DNA of 33,412 bases from Hymenobacter coccineus (GTDB taxonomy: Bacteria > Bacteroidota > Bacteroidia > Cytophagales > Hymenobacteraceae): assembly GCF_001816125.1 (NCBI RefSeq), contig NZ_MDZA01000334.1, forward strand, positions 1 through 33,412, given 5' to 3'. Made by a program: the position numbers and the translations under genes. Numbering within the stretch: the stretch's first letter is position 1; each line of letters begins with the position of its first letter. Shown piece by piece: positions 16,828-24,367 of this stretch. The notes under the pieces were generated by a model that was not told where the DNA came from, searched no databases, and saw only the letters and a program-made list of their open reading frames with translations.

Positions 16828-16879
16828 GTTCGCCTCCCCAGAAACTGACGCCGCGGCGCCGGTCTTTGGGGAGGCGAAC
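16828..16879. repeat. 13-bp inverted repeat after amt, possible hairpin terminator
   Basis: GTTCGCCTCCCCA (16828-16840) is perfectly inverted at 16867-16879 around a 26-nt GC-rich centre that can itself partly pair. No U-run follows on either strand, so it is not a canonical intrinsic terminator. It may define the amt mRNA 3' end or insulate mtaB. Confidence 0.6.
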
Positions 16880-16928
16880 TGCTGAGCAGCCGGGCGGCGC
16901 GGCGCTGGGGCCCCGGCGGCCCGGGCAG

Positions 16929-16936
16929 TATCTTTG
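16929..16936 (+). promoter_or_regulatory. Bacteroidota -7 box (TATCTTTG) six bases before mtaB
   Basis: This is an exact TAnnTTTG match ending six bases before ATG 16943. At this spacing transcription would begin at or next to the start codon, implying a leaderless or near-leaderless mRNA. Confidence 0.55.
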
Positions 16937-16942
16937 CGGGCT

Positions 16943-18277
16943 ATGGCAACTTCCCAATCCGTCGCCTTTTACACGCTGGGCTGCAAGCTCAACTTCTCCG
17001 AAACGTCGGCCATCGGCCGACAGTTTGAGGACAAAGGCTTCCAGCCGGTGGCATTCGAAGCCGGCGCCGACTATTACGTTATCAATACCTGCTCCGTCAC
17101 GGACCACGCCGACCGCAAGTGCCGCAAGGTGGTGCAACAAGCCCTGAAGCATAACCCCGCAGCCTTCGTGGCCATTGTGGGCTGCTACGCCCAGCTCAAG
17201 CCCGAAGAGATTTCGAATATCCCCGGGGTGGCAGCGGTGCTCGGCGCGGCCGAGAAATTTCAGCTCGCCGACACCATTGCCAGCCTGCCGCGCCCGGCCG
17301 CTGGGGCCCCCGGCCACGTGCGGGCCTCCCCCATTTCGGCGGCCACGGAGTTTCACCCGGCGCACTCGTTTGGCGACCGCACCCGCACGTTTTTGAAGGT
17401 GCAGGACGGCTGTGACTACTCGTGCTCGTTTTGCACCATTCCACTGGCGCGGGGCGGCAGCCGCTCGGGCAGCATCGCCAGCGTGGTGGCGCGGGTAGAA
17501 GATTTGGCGGCCCAGGGCGTGCCCGAAATCGTGCTCACCGGCGTGAACTTGGGCGACTTCGGCATCCAGGGCCCCGAGCGCGAGCGGCGCGAAGATTTTA
17601 CCCAACTGGTGGCGGCGCTTGATAGAATCAAAGGTATCCGCCGCTTCCGCATCAGCAGTTGCGAGCCCAATTTGCTAACGGATGAGATTTTGGCCACGGT
17701 GGCGGCTTCGCGGCGCTTCATGCCCCACTTCCACATTCCGCTGCAAAGCGGATCCGATAAAATACTGGGCCTGATGCGCCGCCGCTACCGCCGCGACCTG
17801 TACGCCCAGCGCGTGGCCCGCATCAAGGAGCTAATGCCGCACGCCTGCATCGGCGTGGACGTGATTGTGGGCTTCCCAGGCGAGACGGACGCGGATTTTC
17901 TGGATACCTACCAGTTTCTTAACGAGCTGCCCATCAGCTACCTGCACGTATTCCCGTACTCGGAGCGGCCCGATACGCTGGCCCCCACCCTGCCCGGCCG
18001 CGTGCAGGACCGCACGCGCCACGAGCGCACCACCCAGCTCCGCAGCCTCTCGGAAAAGAAGAAGCGCGCCTTCTACGAAGAACACTTGGGCCAGGAAACC
18101 GAAGTGCTCTTCGAGGACGACGTGCGGGATGGCCGCATGGAAGGCTTCACGCCCAACTACATCCGCGTAGTGGCCAAGTACGACCCGCTGCTGGTGGGCG
18201 AAACCAGGGCCCTGCGCCTCAGCGCCGTGAATGCGCAGGGGTTAATGGAAGCGGAGGAAGTAGGGATTTTGGTGTAG
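16943..18277 (+). CDS. mtaB: tRNA t6A37 methylthiotransferase, MtaB-type radical SAM enzyme
   Basis: The enzyme adds a methylthio group to t6A at position 37 of ANN-decoding tRNAs. ATG 16943 is preferred over the upstream TTG 16934, which lies inside the promoter box; it gives 444 residues, normal for MtaB. The N-terminal UPF0004 domain has its three cluster cysteines C14 (YTLGCKLNF), C50 (VINTCSVTD) and C81 (AIVGCYAQL). The radical SAM CxxxCxxC is C157, C161, C164 (DGCDYSCSFC). GRVQ and the TRAM-like C-terminal segment (ETEVLFEDDV to LSAVNAQGLMEAE) follow. The N-terminal TLGCKLN and the VQDGCDYSCSFCTIP context favour MtaB over MiaB or RimO. It is apparently monocistronic. Confidence 0.93.
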   Translation: MATSQSVAFYTLGCKLNFSETSAIGRQFEDKGFQPVAFEAGADYYVINTCSVTDHADRKCRKVVQQALKHNPAAFVAIVGCYAQLKPEEISNIPGVAAVLGAAEKFQLADTIASLPRPAAGAPGHVRASPISAATEFHPAHSFGDRTRTFLKVQDGCDYSCSFCTIPLARGGSRSGSIASVVARVEDLAAQGVPEIVLTGVNLGDFGIQGPERERREDFTQLVAALDRIKGIRRFRISSCEPNLLTDEILATVAASRRFMPHFHIPLQSGSDKILGLMRRRYRRDLYAQRVARIKELMPHACIGVDVIVGFPGETDADFLDTYQFLNELPISYLHVFPYSERPDTLAPTLPGRVQDRTRHERTTQLRSLSEKKKRAFYEEHLGQETEVLFEDDVRDGRMEGFTPNYIRVVAKYDPLLVGETRALRLSAVNAQGLMEAEEVGILV

Positions 18278-18302
18278 CCTACGCCAGTCACCACTAACGC
18301 GA

Positions 18303-18345
18303 AACAACAAAAACGCCCGCTTTGCAGCGGGCCGTTTTTGTTGTT
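18303..18345. terminator. Bidirectional intrinsic terminator between mtaB and gldG
   Basis: A 19-bp stem with a single bulged C joins a 13-bp AT-rich part (arms 18303-18315 and 18333-18345) to a CCCGCT/AGCGGG core around a TTGC loop. U-rich ends are present in both directions. It separates the convergent stops of mtaB and gldG. Confidence 0.88.
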
Positions 18346-18358
18346 TTTCTACGAAGCG

Positions 18359-20092
18359 TTACGCCGCGAAACTTGCGTAGCGCCGCTTGCGCCGCCAGGC
18401 GCGCAGGGCCCCAAATAGGCCCAGCAGTACCAGTGGGGCCCCCAGGTTGAGGATTTGCCAGCGGCGGCGCTCCTCGGCGAGGCGCACTTTGTCGAGGGGG
18501 CGGAGGGTGATTTGCTTGCCGCGGACGGCGATGAGGCCGGTGTCGTCGAGCAGGTAATCGGTGGCGTTGAGGACCAGCTCGCGGTTGGCAAATTCGGTGT
18601 TGGCGAGGCGGTCGAAGCCCAGGCGCAGGGGGCGGCCGGTTTTCTTGTCGATTTCGCTGCGGATGAAGTCGCCGTCGGCAATGACCAGGATTTTACTGGG
18701 CCGGGCCTGGGCGTTTTTCTCGGGCTGGTACTGCATGGTGCCGGGCTGGGCGCGGTTGGCAAACAGCGACCGGAACTGGCCTTCGAGCAAGTAGCCCACC
18801 GGCTGGAAACCGTTTTGGTAGAGCTTGGGGTTGGGCTCGAGGCGGGCGTCGTTGAAGTTGATGGGCACCGGGGCGGGCAGCACGCGAGTGTAGCGCGAGG
18901 TGGTCATGAGGGCAGTTTTGCGCACGCCCACGGCCTTTACCGTATCAATATTGCCGGCAAACTTGAGGTATACCGCGTCGAGGTTGCGGGTGATGGGGTG
19001 CGCGCTGAACTTGTTCACGAGCGGGTAGAGCTGCCAGGGCATGGGCTCAATTTTGGGCTTGTTGCCCTCCATGCCCGTCACCAGCGGGATCTGGCCCGAG
19101 TTGAGGTCAAGCACTAAATTTTGGTTCAGGCGCAGGCCATATTTGAAGAAAAGGTCGTCGAGGTTCAGGTTGTAGGGCGTGGCGAGGGCGGCGCCGTTGC
19201 GGCTCACGCTGTCGAGGTCCACGCGCAGGGCATCGACGAAAAACAGCGCCCGCCCGCCCTGCGTGATGAACTGGTCGAGCTTGAACTTCTCCTCCTCCGA
19301 GTACGGCGATTTGGGCTGGGCCACCACGATGGCGTCGAGGGACCGCAGGTCGGGCACCTGGCCGAGGGTCACGCGGTACACTTCGTACTGCTGCTGCCAG
19401 GCCCCTAATATGTCGCCGGCTTCGGCGTTGCTCAGCTCGCCATGGCCCTGCACCACGCCGATGCGCTTGCGGCGGCCGGGCACCAGGTTGCGCACGGTAC
19501 TGGCCAGCTCATACTCCAGGCCCTCAATGCTTTGGTTGAGGCGCACGTCGGGCGCGGCAGTTTGGCTGCCGCGCAGCAGCAGCACGTTTTTCTCCTTGCC
19601 GCCCACGCTCACCACGGCCCAGGGGAAGATGATTTTCTCGACGCGCTTTCCGTTTTCGGTGGCCCCCAGGTTGGTGGGGCTCAGTCCTTTTTTGAAGAGC
19701 GTTTGGTAGAACTTGTTGCGGTTGGCCTCGGTGCTGCCCGCGCTGGGGTCGATGAAAATGTAATTCAGGTTGGCCCCGCCGTACACCTTGAACTCGTTCA
19801 GCGTTTCGCGCACGCCCTGCTCGAGGCGGCGGAAGGCGGGCGGGAAGTCGCCGGTGAGGTACACGGTGATGGTGACCGGCTCCTTCAAATCAGAGAGCAG
19901 CTTTTTGGTGGCGGGCGCCATCGTGTAGCGTTTTTCCTCCGTCAAGTCGAGGCGGAAAAACAGGCGCTGGCCGAGGAAATTCAGCAGCAGCAGGGCCCCC
20001 AGCACGGCGGCAAACCGCAGCAAATCGGCCCGCTTGCGCGAGGGCACGGCGGAGGCCCCGGGGGCCGGCAGGTGGTCGTTCGTCGTCTCCAT
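18359..20092 (-). CDS. gldG: GldG, gliding-associated ABC transporter auxiliary (substrate-binding-like) subunit
   Basis: This 577-residue protein is anchored by an N-terminal TM helix (about residues 26-46, LRFAAVLGALLLLNFLGQRLFF) and a C-terminal TM helix (LGAPLVLLGLFGAL) followed by a basic tail. The large periplasmic part matches GldG: RLDLTEEKRYTMAPATKKLL, VTITVYLTGDFPPAF, LNYIFIDPSAGS, GLSPTNLG, and a DUF4350/GATase-like region with GVVQGHGELS, DAIVVAQPKSPYSEEEKFKLDQFI and GGRALFFVDAL. With GldA and GldF it forms an ABC complex required for gliding in some Flavobacteriia. In other Bacteroidota the same genes occur without proven motility. Its ATG abuts the gldF stop, indicating co-translation. 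Confidence 0.93.
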   Translation of the reverse strand: METTNDHLPAPGASAVPSRKRADLLRFAAVLGALLLLNFLGQRLFFRLDLTEEKRYTMAPATKKLLSDLKEPVTITVYLTGDFPPAFRRLEQGVRETLNEFKVYGGANLNYIFIDPSAGSTEANRNKFYQTLFKKGLSPTNLGATENGKRVEKIIFPWAVVSVGGKEKNVLLLRGSQTAAPDVRLNQSIEGLEYELASTVRNLVPGRRKRIGVVQGHGELSNAEAGDILGAWQQQYEVYRVTLGQVPDLRSLDAIVVAQPKSPYSEEEKFKLDQFITQGGRALFFVDALRVDLDSVSRNGAALATPYNLNLDDLFFKYGLRLNQNLVLDLNSGQIPLVTGMEGNKPKIEPMPWQLYPLVNKFSAHPITRNLDAVYLKFAGNIDTVKAVGVRKTALMTTSRYTRVLPAPVPINFNDARLEPNPKLYQNGFQPVGYLLEGQFRSLFANRAQPGTMQYQPEKNAQARPSKILVIADGDFIRSEIDKKTGRPLRLGFDRLANTEFANRELVLNATDYLLDDTGLIAVRGKQITLRPLDKVRLAEERRRWQILNLGAPLVLLGLFGALRAWRRKRRYASFAA

Positions 20093-20818
20093 TTACCAGT
20101 TGCGGCTGCGCAAAACCAACCGCGTGGCTTGCAGCGCCACTGCCACCACACTTATAAAATACAATACGTCGCGCGAGTCCACCAGGCCCTTGCTCAGGTC
20201 GCGGTAGTGGGCCGCAATGCCGAGCTGGCTCACGTAGTAGGCCGCGCTGCCGTTGAGCACCGAGGCCAGCGAATCGAAGCCTGAGTACAGCAAAAAGCAG
20301 CCCACCACGGCCACCAGGAAGGCAATAATCTGGTCGCGCGTGAGGGCCGAGGCCAGAATGCCCACCGCCGCAAACACCGCCGCCAGCAGCGCCAGCCCCA
20401 GGTACGAGCCCACAGTAGCCGCCGAATCGATGTTGCCGGGAGGGCTGCCCAGACGGTACACCGAAAAGTAGTAGAGCAGCGTGGGCACCAGCGCCAGCAG
20501 CGCCAGTAGCAGGCAGGCCAGGTACTTACCGCCAATAATCTGGCCGTCGGTGAGCGGGCGCGTGAGCAGCAGCTCGATGGTACCGGCTTTCTTCTCCTCC
20601 GCGAAGGTGCGCATGGTGATGGCCGGAATCAGGAACAGGAACAGCCAGGGGGCCAGCGAGAACAGCGTCTGTAAATCGGCAAACCCGTAGTCGAGGATGC
20701 TGCTATCCGGGAACACCCAGACGAACAGGCCCGTGGCCACCAAAAACACCCCCAGCACCACGTAGGCGACGGCGGAATTCAGGAAGGCGTTGAATTCTTT
20801 ATTGAGAATGGTGAGCAT
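20093..20818 (-). CDS. gldF: GldF, ABC transporter permease of the Gld complex
   Basis: This 241-residue inner-membrane permease of the ABC-2 type has six predicted TM segments (AYVVLGVFLVATGLFVWVF, LFSLAPWLFLFLIPAITM, YLACLLLALLALVPTLLYYF, YLGLALLAAVFAAVGILASAL, IIAFLVAVVGCFLLYSGF and a last one ending near LQATRLVLRSRNW). The family-typical cytoplasmic segment MRTFAEEKKAGTIELLLTRPL follows TM2. It partners GldA (ATPase, upstream) and GldG (downstream, abutting). A 35-bp-arm inverted repeat lies in the gap before its start codon, ending 10 bp from the ATG, which could reduce or couple its translation relative to gldA. Confidence 0.93.
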   Translation of the reverse strand: MLTILNKEFNAFLNSAVAYVVLGVFLVATGLFVWVFPDSSILDYGFADLQTLFSLAPWLFLFLIPAITMRTFAEEKKAGTIELLLTRPLTDGQIIGGKYLACLLLALLALVPTLLYYFSVYRLGSPPGNIDSAATVGSYLGLALLAAVFAAVGILASALTRDQIIAFLVAVVGCFLLYSGFDSLASVLNGSAAYYVSQLGIAAHYRDLSKGLVDSRDVLYFISVVAVALQATRLVLRSRNW

Positions 20819-20828
20819 ATATTAATTG

Positions 20829-20913
20829 ATGTGGAGATGCGGAAATATGGAAAATGTGGAAATTATTACCCGACCATTATTTCCACATTTTCCATATCCC
20901 TACATTTCCACAT
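20829..20913. repeat. Inverted repeat of GGAAAT/GTGGAAA words between gldA and gldF
   Basis: Arms 20829-20863 and 20879-20913 are inverted copies over 35 bp. The inner 19 bp are perfect and the outer 16 have five transitions, around a 15-nt loop. Each arm is itself made of near-repeats (ATGTGGA, ATGCGGAAAT, ATGGAAA, ATGTGGAAAT). In the gldA-gldF transcript it would form a long AU-rich hairpin occupying nearly the whole intergenic gap. Confidence 0.85.
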
Positions 20914-20921
20914 TTTGAAAT

Positions 20922-21830
20922 TTACTTCGTCAGTTCCCCAAACACCGCTTCCAGCGACTGCTGCTCCTGGCGGAGGCCCAGTAGCACCCAACCCTCCTGG
21001 GCGGCGAGGCGCGAAATAGCGCCGCGCAAGTCGGTGCCGGGCGCGCTGCGCAGGCTGACGAGGCCGTTGGGGCCCGCCTCCACGCCGCGCACGCCGGGCA
21101 ACTGGGCCAGCCGGGCAGTATCCACGGGGCCCTCGAACTCGGCGCGGACCACGGTTTCACCGGCAGCGCGGGCAGCCAGTTCGGCTACCGGGCTGTCGGC
21201 CACCAGCTTGCCGCGGCTGATGATGATGACCCGCGAGCACAGCGCCGTGACTTCGGGCAGGATGTGGGTGCTGAAAATCACCGTTTTGTCGTGGCTCACC
21301 TCCCGGATTAGCTCCCGGATTTCCTGGATTTGGTTAGGGTCGAGGCCCGTGGTGGGCTCGTCAAGGATGAGCACCGAGGGGTCGTGCAGCAGCGCCTGGG
21401 CGAGGCCCACACGCTGGCGGTAGCCCTTGCTCAGGGCCCCTATTTGCTTGTTTTGTTCGCGGCTCAGGCCCACGCGGCGCACCAGCTCGGCTACGCGGTT
21501 GCGCAGGCCGGGGCCCCGCAGACCGTGCACCGCCCCGATGAATTCGAGGTACTCGTGCACGTACATGTCGAGGTAAAGCGGGTTGTGCTCGGGCAGGTAG
21601 CCCACTTCGCGGCGCACCGCCAGGCTTTCGGTTTGCACGTCGTGGCCGGCCACGCGCACGGTGCCGGCGCTGGGCGGCAGGTAGCCGGTGGCAATTTTCA
21701 TGGTCGTGCTCTTGCCCGCGCCGTTGGGCCCCAGGAAGCCCACGATTTCGCCCTTGCCCGCTGTGAAGCTGATGTCGTCCACGGCGTGCTGGGTGCCGTA
21801 GATTTTGCTCAGGTGCTCTATTTCTACCAT
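20922..21830 (-). CDS. gldA: GldA, ABC transporter ATP-binding subunit of the Gld complex
   Basis: This 302-residue cytoplasmic ATPase has all motifs visible: Walker A GPNGAGKSTT (near residue 36), Q-loop region REVGYLPEHNPLY, ABC signature LSKGYRQRVGLAQAL, Walker B VLILDEPTTGLD and H-loop IFSTHIL. The C-terminal extension (after residue 215) is typical of GldA/ABC-2 ATPases. It is the first gene of gldA-gldF-gldG on the minus strand. Its ATG lies only two bases from a 31-bp-arm inverted repeat that fills the gap to the upstream SDR gene, so a hairpin in its leader could regulate translation. The transported substrate of GldAFG is unknown. Confidence 0.94.
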   Translation of the reverse strand: MVEIEHLSKIYGTQHAVDDISFTAGKGEIVGFLGPNGAGKSTTMKIATGYLPPSAGTVRVAGHDVQTESLAVRREVGYLPEHNPLYLDMYVHEYLEFIGAVHGLRGPGLRNRVAELVRRVGLSREQNKQIGALSKGYRQRVGLAQALLHDPSVLILDEPTTGLDPNQIQEIRELIREVSHDKTVIFSTHILPEVTALCSRVIIISRGKLVADSPVAELAARAAGETVVRAEFEGPVDTARLAQLPGVRGVEAGPNGLVSLRSAPGTDLRGAISRLAAQEGWVLLGLRQEQQSLEAVFGELTK

Positions 21831-21832
21831 TT

Positions 21833-21920
21833 TAGTTGTCAGTTGTTCGTTGTCAGTTGTTCGTTTGCTTTAATTGCCGACAGCATATTCTGACAACTGG
21901 CAATGAGCAACTGACAACTA
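21833..21920. repeat. Inverted repeat of TTGTCAGTTGTTCG words just upstream of gldA
   Basis: Arms 21833-21863 and 21890-21920 (31 bp, five differences, 26-nt loop) are inverted copies. The left arm holds a 14-bp tandem, TTGTCAGTTGTTCG, twice in succession; the right arm carries diverged complements. Four of the five differences are transitions. The array fills the gap between the SDR stop (21930) and the gldA ATG (21828-21830). Confidence 0.85.
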
Positions 21921-21929
21921 GCGGGGGCC

Positions 21930-22628
21930 CTACTTTTTCTTCACCTGCGCCGGCCGCAGCTGAATTTCCGATACCATCGTGGCCGCGGAGGCTTCTAGGG
22001 CGTGCACAATGGCGGCGGCAATGTCTTCGGGCTGCATCTTGTGGGGGTTGGGTTGGGCCCCGGGCTGGCCGCCGTTGAAGTTGGTTTCGACCGAGCCGGG
22101 CATGATGCAGGTGACGCGGATGCCGTCGGGCCGAAGCTCCTTAAACAGCGCCTCGGAAAAGCCGCGCAGCGCAAACTTGGTGGCGCAGTAGCCCGCCATG
22201 CCCTCGCTGCCCACTGTGCCAGCCAGCGAGGCCACGTTGATAATATGGCCAGCCTGCTGTTTTTTCAGCTGCGGCAGCACGGCGCGGGTGCAGAAAAACG
22301 GCCCGTTCACGTTCGTTTCGAACATCAACTGCCAGTCGGCGCTGTCGAAGCCATCCACGTCGCCCATCACGCCCACGCCAGCGTTGTTCACCAGCACGTG
22401 GATTTCGGGACCCAGCTCGCGCTGGGTGTTGGTGAAGGCTTCGGCCACGTCGTGCTCGTCGCGCACGTCGCACTCGAAGAACTGGAACCGCTCGTGGTCC
22501 AAGCCCTCGGGCGCGGTGCGGCCCCAGCCGGCCACCAGAGCTCCTTTTTGCAGCAGCGCCTCGGCGGTGGCGCGGCCAATGCCCTTGGCGGGGCCCGTGA
22601 CGATGGCGATTTTGCCGGTTAAATCCAT
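21930..22628 (-). CDS. Short-chain dehydrogenase/reductase (classical SDR)
   Basis: This 232-residue NAD(P)-dependent oxidoreductase starts at ATG 22628. The Rossmann motif is TGPAKGIGRA (TGxxxGxG, residues 8-15), the structural motif is NNAGVGV and the catalytic region is NVASLAG...GYCATKFAL (Ser, Tyr and Lys in the usual places). PGSVETNF follows in the cofactor loop. The length is normal for a classical SDR. It resembles 3-oxoacyl-ACP reductase/clavaldehyde-type enzymes without being specific to one. A second SDR gene lies directly upstream on the same strand with its own gap and a promoter-like box between them. The substrate is unknown. Confidence 0.9.
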   Translation of the reverse strand: MDLTGKIAIVTGPAKGIGRATAEALLQKGALVAGWGRTAPEGLDHERFQFFECDVRDEHDVAEAFTNTQRELGPEIHVLVNNAGVGVMGDVDGFDSADWQLMFETNVNGPFFCTRAVLPQLKKQQAGHIINVASLAGTVGSEGMAGYCATKFALRGFSEALFKELRPDGIRVTCIMPGSVETNFNGGQPGAQPNPHKMQPEDIAAAIVHALEASAATMVSEIQLRPAQVKKK

Positions 22629-22684
22629 GGAGTACTTCTAAAAATAATGCGGGGGCCCCACCGTAACGCGGGCGGAGCCAAGGT

Positions 22685-22692
22685 GCAAAGTA
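22685..22692 (-). promoter_or_regulatory. TACTTTGC box upstream of the first SDR gene
   Basis: The minus strand reads TACTTTGC, a near match to TAnnTTTG, 57 bp before ATG 22628 and inside the gap between the two SDR genes. It suggests the downstream SDR has its own promoter. Confidence 0.4.
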
Positions 22693-22727
22693 ACAGCCTC
22701 CGGTGCCGCCGGGCCCCGGGGCCCCGG

Positions 22728-23450
22728 TTAAATGTCGCCCAGCTGGGGCCGGATGAGCAGCTCCTCGACCACGGCTTGGGGCGAGAGGCTGAAGGCCCCG
22801 AAGATGGCCTCGGCCACGTCGTCGGCACGGATGAAGCGCTCGGCGGGCAGGTCCACGCCTTCCCAACTGGCGGTGAGGGTGGCCCCGGGCAGCACGGCCG
22901 TCACGCGAATTCCTTGTTCCCTAAGCTCTTCGCGCAGGTTGCGGGTGAAGCCGTAGAGGGCGTGCTTGGCAATGCCGTAGGAGCCGCCCGTGGCGTAGGC
23001 CGTGATGCTGGCCGTGGAGCAAAGCGTGAAGATGTGCCCACTGCCCTGCCGCAGCAGCGTGGGCAGCAGCGCCCGCGTGAGGTCGTAGGCGCTGAGCAGG
23101 TTCACGGCCAGCAGCTGGCGCAGCTGCGAGCCGTCGCCGGGCTCGTCTTGCAGGCGGCCAGGCAAAAAGGCCCCGGCGTTGTGCACCACGGCGGCCAGCG
23201 TGCCTGGCTGGGCCAGCACAAAATCGGCGAAGCGTGCGCAGCCGGCCGGCTTGGCCAGGTCGGCGGGGAGGGTGTGCAGCACGGCCCCGGGCACGTGGTG
23301 CGCCACGGTGGCGGCCAGCACGGCCAGCTCGTCGGCGGCGCGGGCGCAGGTGGCCACCGCGTAGCCGGCCCGGGCAAAGCGCAACACTACGGCCCGCCCG
23401 ATACCTTTGGTACCACCGGTGACGACGACTAAATTTTGATTTGCTTCCAC
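22728..23450 (-). CDS. Short-chain dehydrogenase/reductase, sepiapterin-reductase-like or FabG-like
   Basis: This 240-residue protein opens with GTG 23450 (read as MEANQNLVVVTGG). The NAD(P)-binding motif is TGGTKGIGRA, the structural motif is VHNAGAF and the active-site stretch is LCSTASITAYATGGSYGIAKHAL, with Ser, Tyr and Lys. LPGATLTASW is the post-catalytic loop. The two SDRs here are only moderately similar and look like distinct enzymes, not a fresh duplication. It diverges from mlaE across a 90-bp gap. The substrate is unknown. Confidence 0.88.
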   Translation of the reverse strand: MEANQNLVVVTGGTKGIGRAVVLRFARAGYAVATCARAADELAVLAATVAHHVPGAVLHTLPADLAKPAGCARFADFVLAQPGTLAAVVHNAGAFLPGRLQDEPGDGSQLRQLLAVNLLSAYDLTRALLPTLLRQGSGHIFTLCSTASITAYATGGSYGIAKHALYGFTRNLREELREQGIRVTAVLPGATLTASWEGVDLPAERFIRADDVAEAIFGAFSLSPQAVVEELLIRPQLGDI

Positions 23451-23540
23451 TTCGTTTTCTTAGTTTTTACGTAAGCTGCTCGGCAGCATTTCGCGCGCCC
23501 GGTTGTTATCCCTTTACCTTACCGCTTCGCACCTGATTTT

Positions 23541-24272
23541 ATGTTTACAACTTTTGGCAAGTTTGTCCTTTTCCTGCAAGGTATGCTCAGCCGCCGCGAA
23601 CGGGTGGCCGTACTTTGGGCCCGTACCGTCGATGAAGCCATGCTCATCGGCGTCGATTCGGTATTTATCGTTGCTATCGTATCGGCCTTTATCGGGGCGG
23701 TAACCTGCGTGCAGATTGCCTACAACCTCACCAACCCGCTCATTCCCAAGGCCACCATCGGCTTCATGGTGCGCGAGATGACGATTCTGGAACTCGCCCC
23801 CACCATTACCTGTATCGTGCTGGCGGGCAAGGTGGGCAGCAGCATCGCTGGGGGCCTGGGCACCATGCGCATCACCGAGCAGGTGTCGGCATTGGAGGTA
23901 ATGGGCATCAACTCGGCTTCGTACCTGGTGTTTCCGCGCATGCTGGCCTCCATCCTCATGTTCCCGCTGCTGGTCGTGCTGGCCATGGTGCTCTCCATTC
24001 TGGGCGGCTATTTGGCGGGCACACTCACCGGCGCGCTGGCTCCCCAGGATTTTATTGAAGGCATCCGCGAGGATTTTGTGCCTTACAACATCGTGTTTGC
24101 GCTCATTAAATCGGTGGTTTTTGCCTTCTTAATCTCGGGCATATCCTCCTTCAAAGGGTTTAATACCACGGGTGGGGCCCTGGAAGTTGGGGCGGCCAGC
24201 ACCGGCGCCGTTACCAATTCCATCATCGCCATCCTCATCGCCGACTTCGTGTTGGCCGCCGTTCTTTTGTAA
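23541..24272 (+). CDS. mlaE: MlaE-family permease of a phospholipid/MCE ABC transporter
   Basis: This 243-residue inner-membrane protein has five to six TM segments and the MlaE pattern: FIGAVTCVQIAYNL, the signature EMTILELAPTITCIVLAGKVGSS, AGGLGTMRITEQVSALEVMGINS, YLVFPRMLA, and the C-terminal SSFKGFNTTGGALEVGAASTGAV. In Gram-negatives MlaE and MlaF with an MCE protein (MlaD) move phospholipids between inner and outer membranes and preserve outer-membrane asymmetry. Here mlaF follows but no MCE gene is adjacent, as often seen in Bacteroidota where it is elsewhere. The start is ATG 23541. A perfect 25-bp inverted repeat separates it from mlaF. Confidence 0.92.
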   Translation: MFTTFGKFVLFLQGMLSRRERVAVLWARTVDEAMLIGVDSVFIVAIVSAFIGAVTCVQIAYNLTNPLIPKATIGFMVREMTILELAPTITCIVLAGKVGSSIAGGLGTMRITEQVSALEVMGINSASYLVFPRMLASILMFPLLVVLAMVLSILGGYLAGTLTGALAPQDFIEGIREDFVPYNIVFALIKSVVFAFLISGISSFKGFNTTGGALEVGAASTGAVTNSIIAILIADFVLAAVLL

Positions 24273-24277
24273 GGAGC

Positions 24278-24348
24278 GAATGGGCGAATGAGTGAATGAG
24301 CGAAGTGCCTGCTTTAGGGCCCCCGCTCATTCACTCATTCGCCCATTC
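24278..24348. repeat. Perfect 25-bp inverted repeat of GAATGRGY words between mlaE and mlaF
   Basis: Arms 24278-24302 and 24324-24348 are perfectly inverted around a 21-nt loop. Each arm is an 8-bp tandem series (GAATGGGC, GAATGAGT, GAATGAGC). It starts six bases after the mlaE stop and ends 19 bp before the mlaF ATG. In the mlaEF transcript it would be a very stable hairpin. Confidence 0.92.
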
Positions 24349-24367
24349 AATCATTCACTCACTGAAT

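Noticed and set aside
24296..24367. Upstream start for mlaF
   Set aside because: The extra residues are encoded by the inverted repeat; MIEVSNVQKSF at 24368 is the usual ABC ATPase start.
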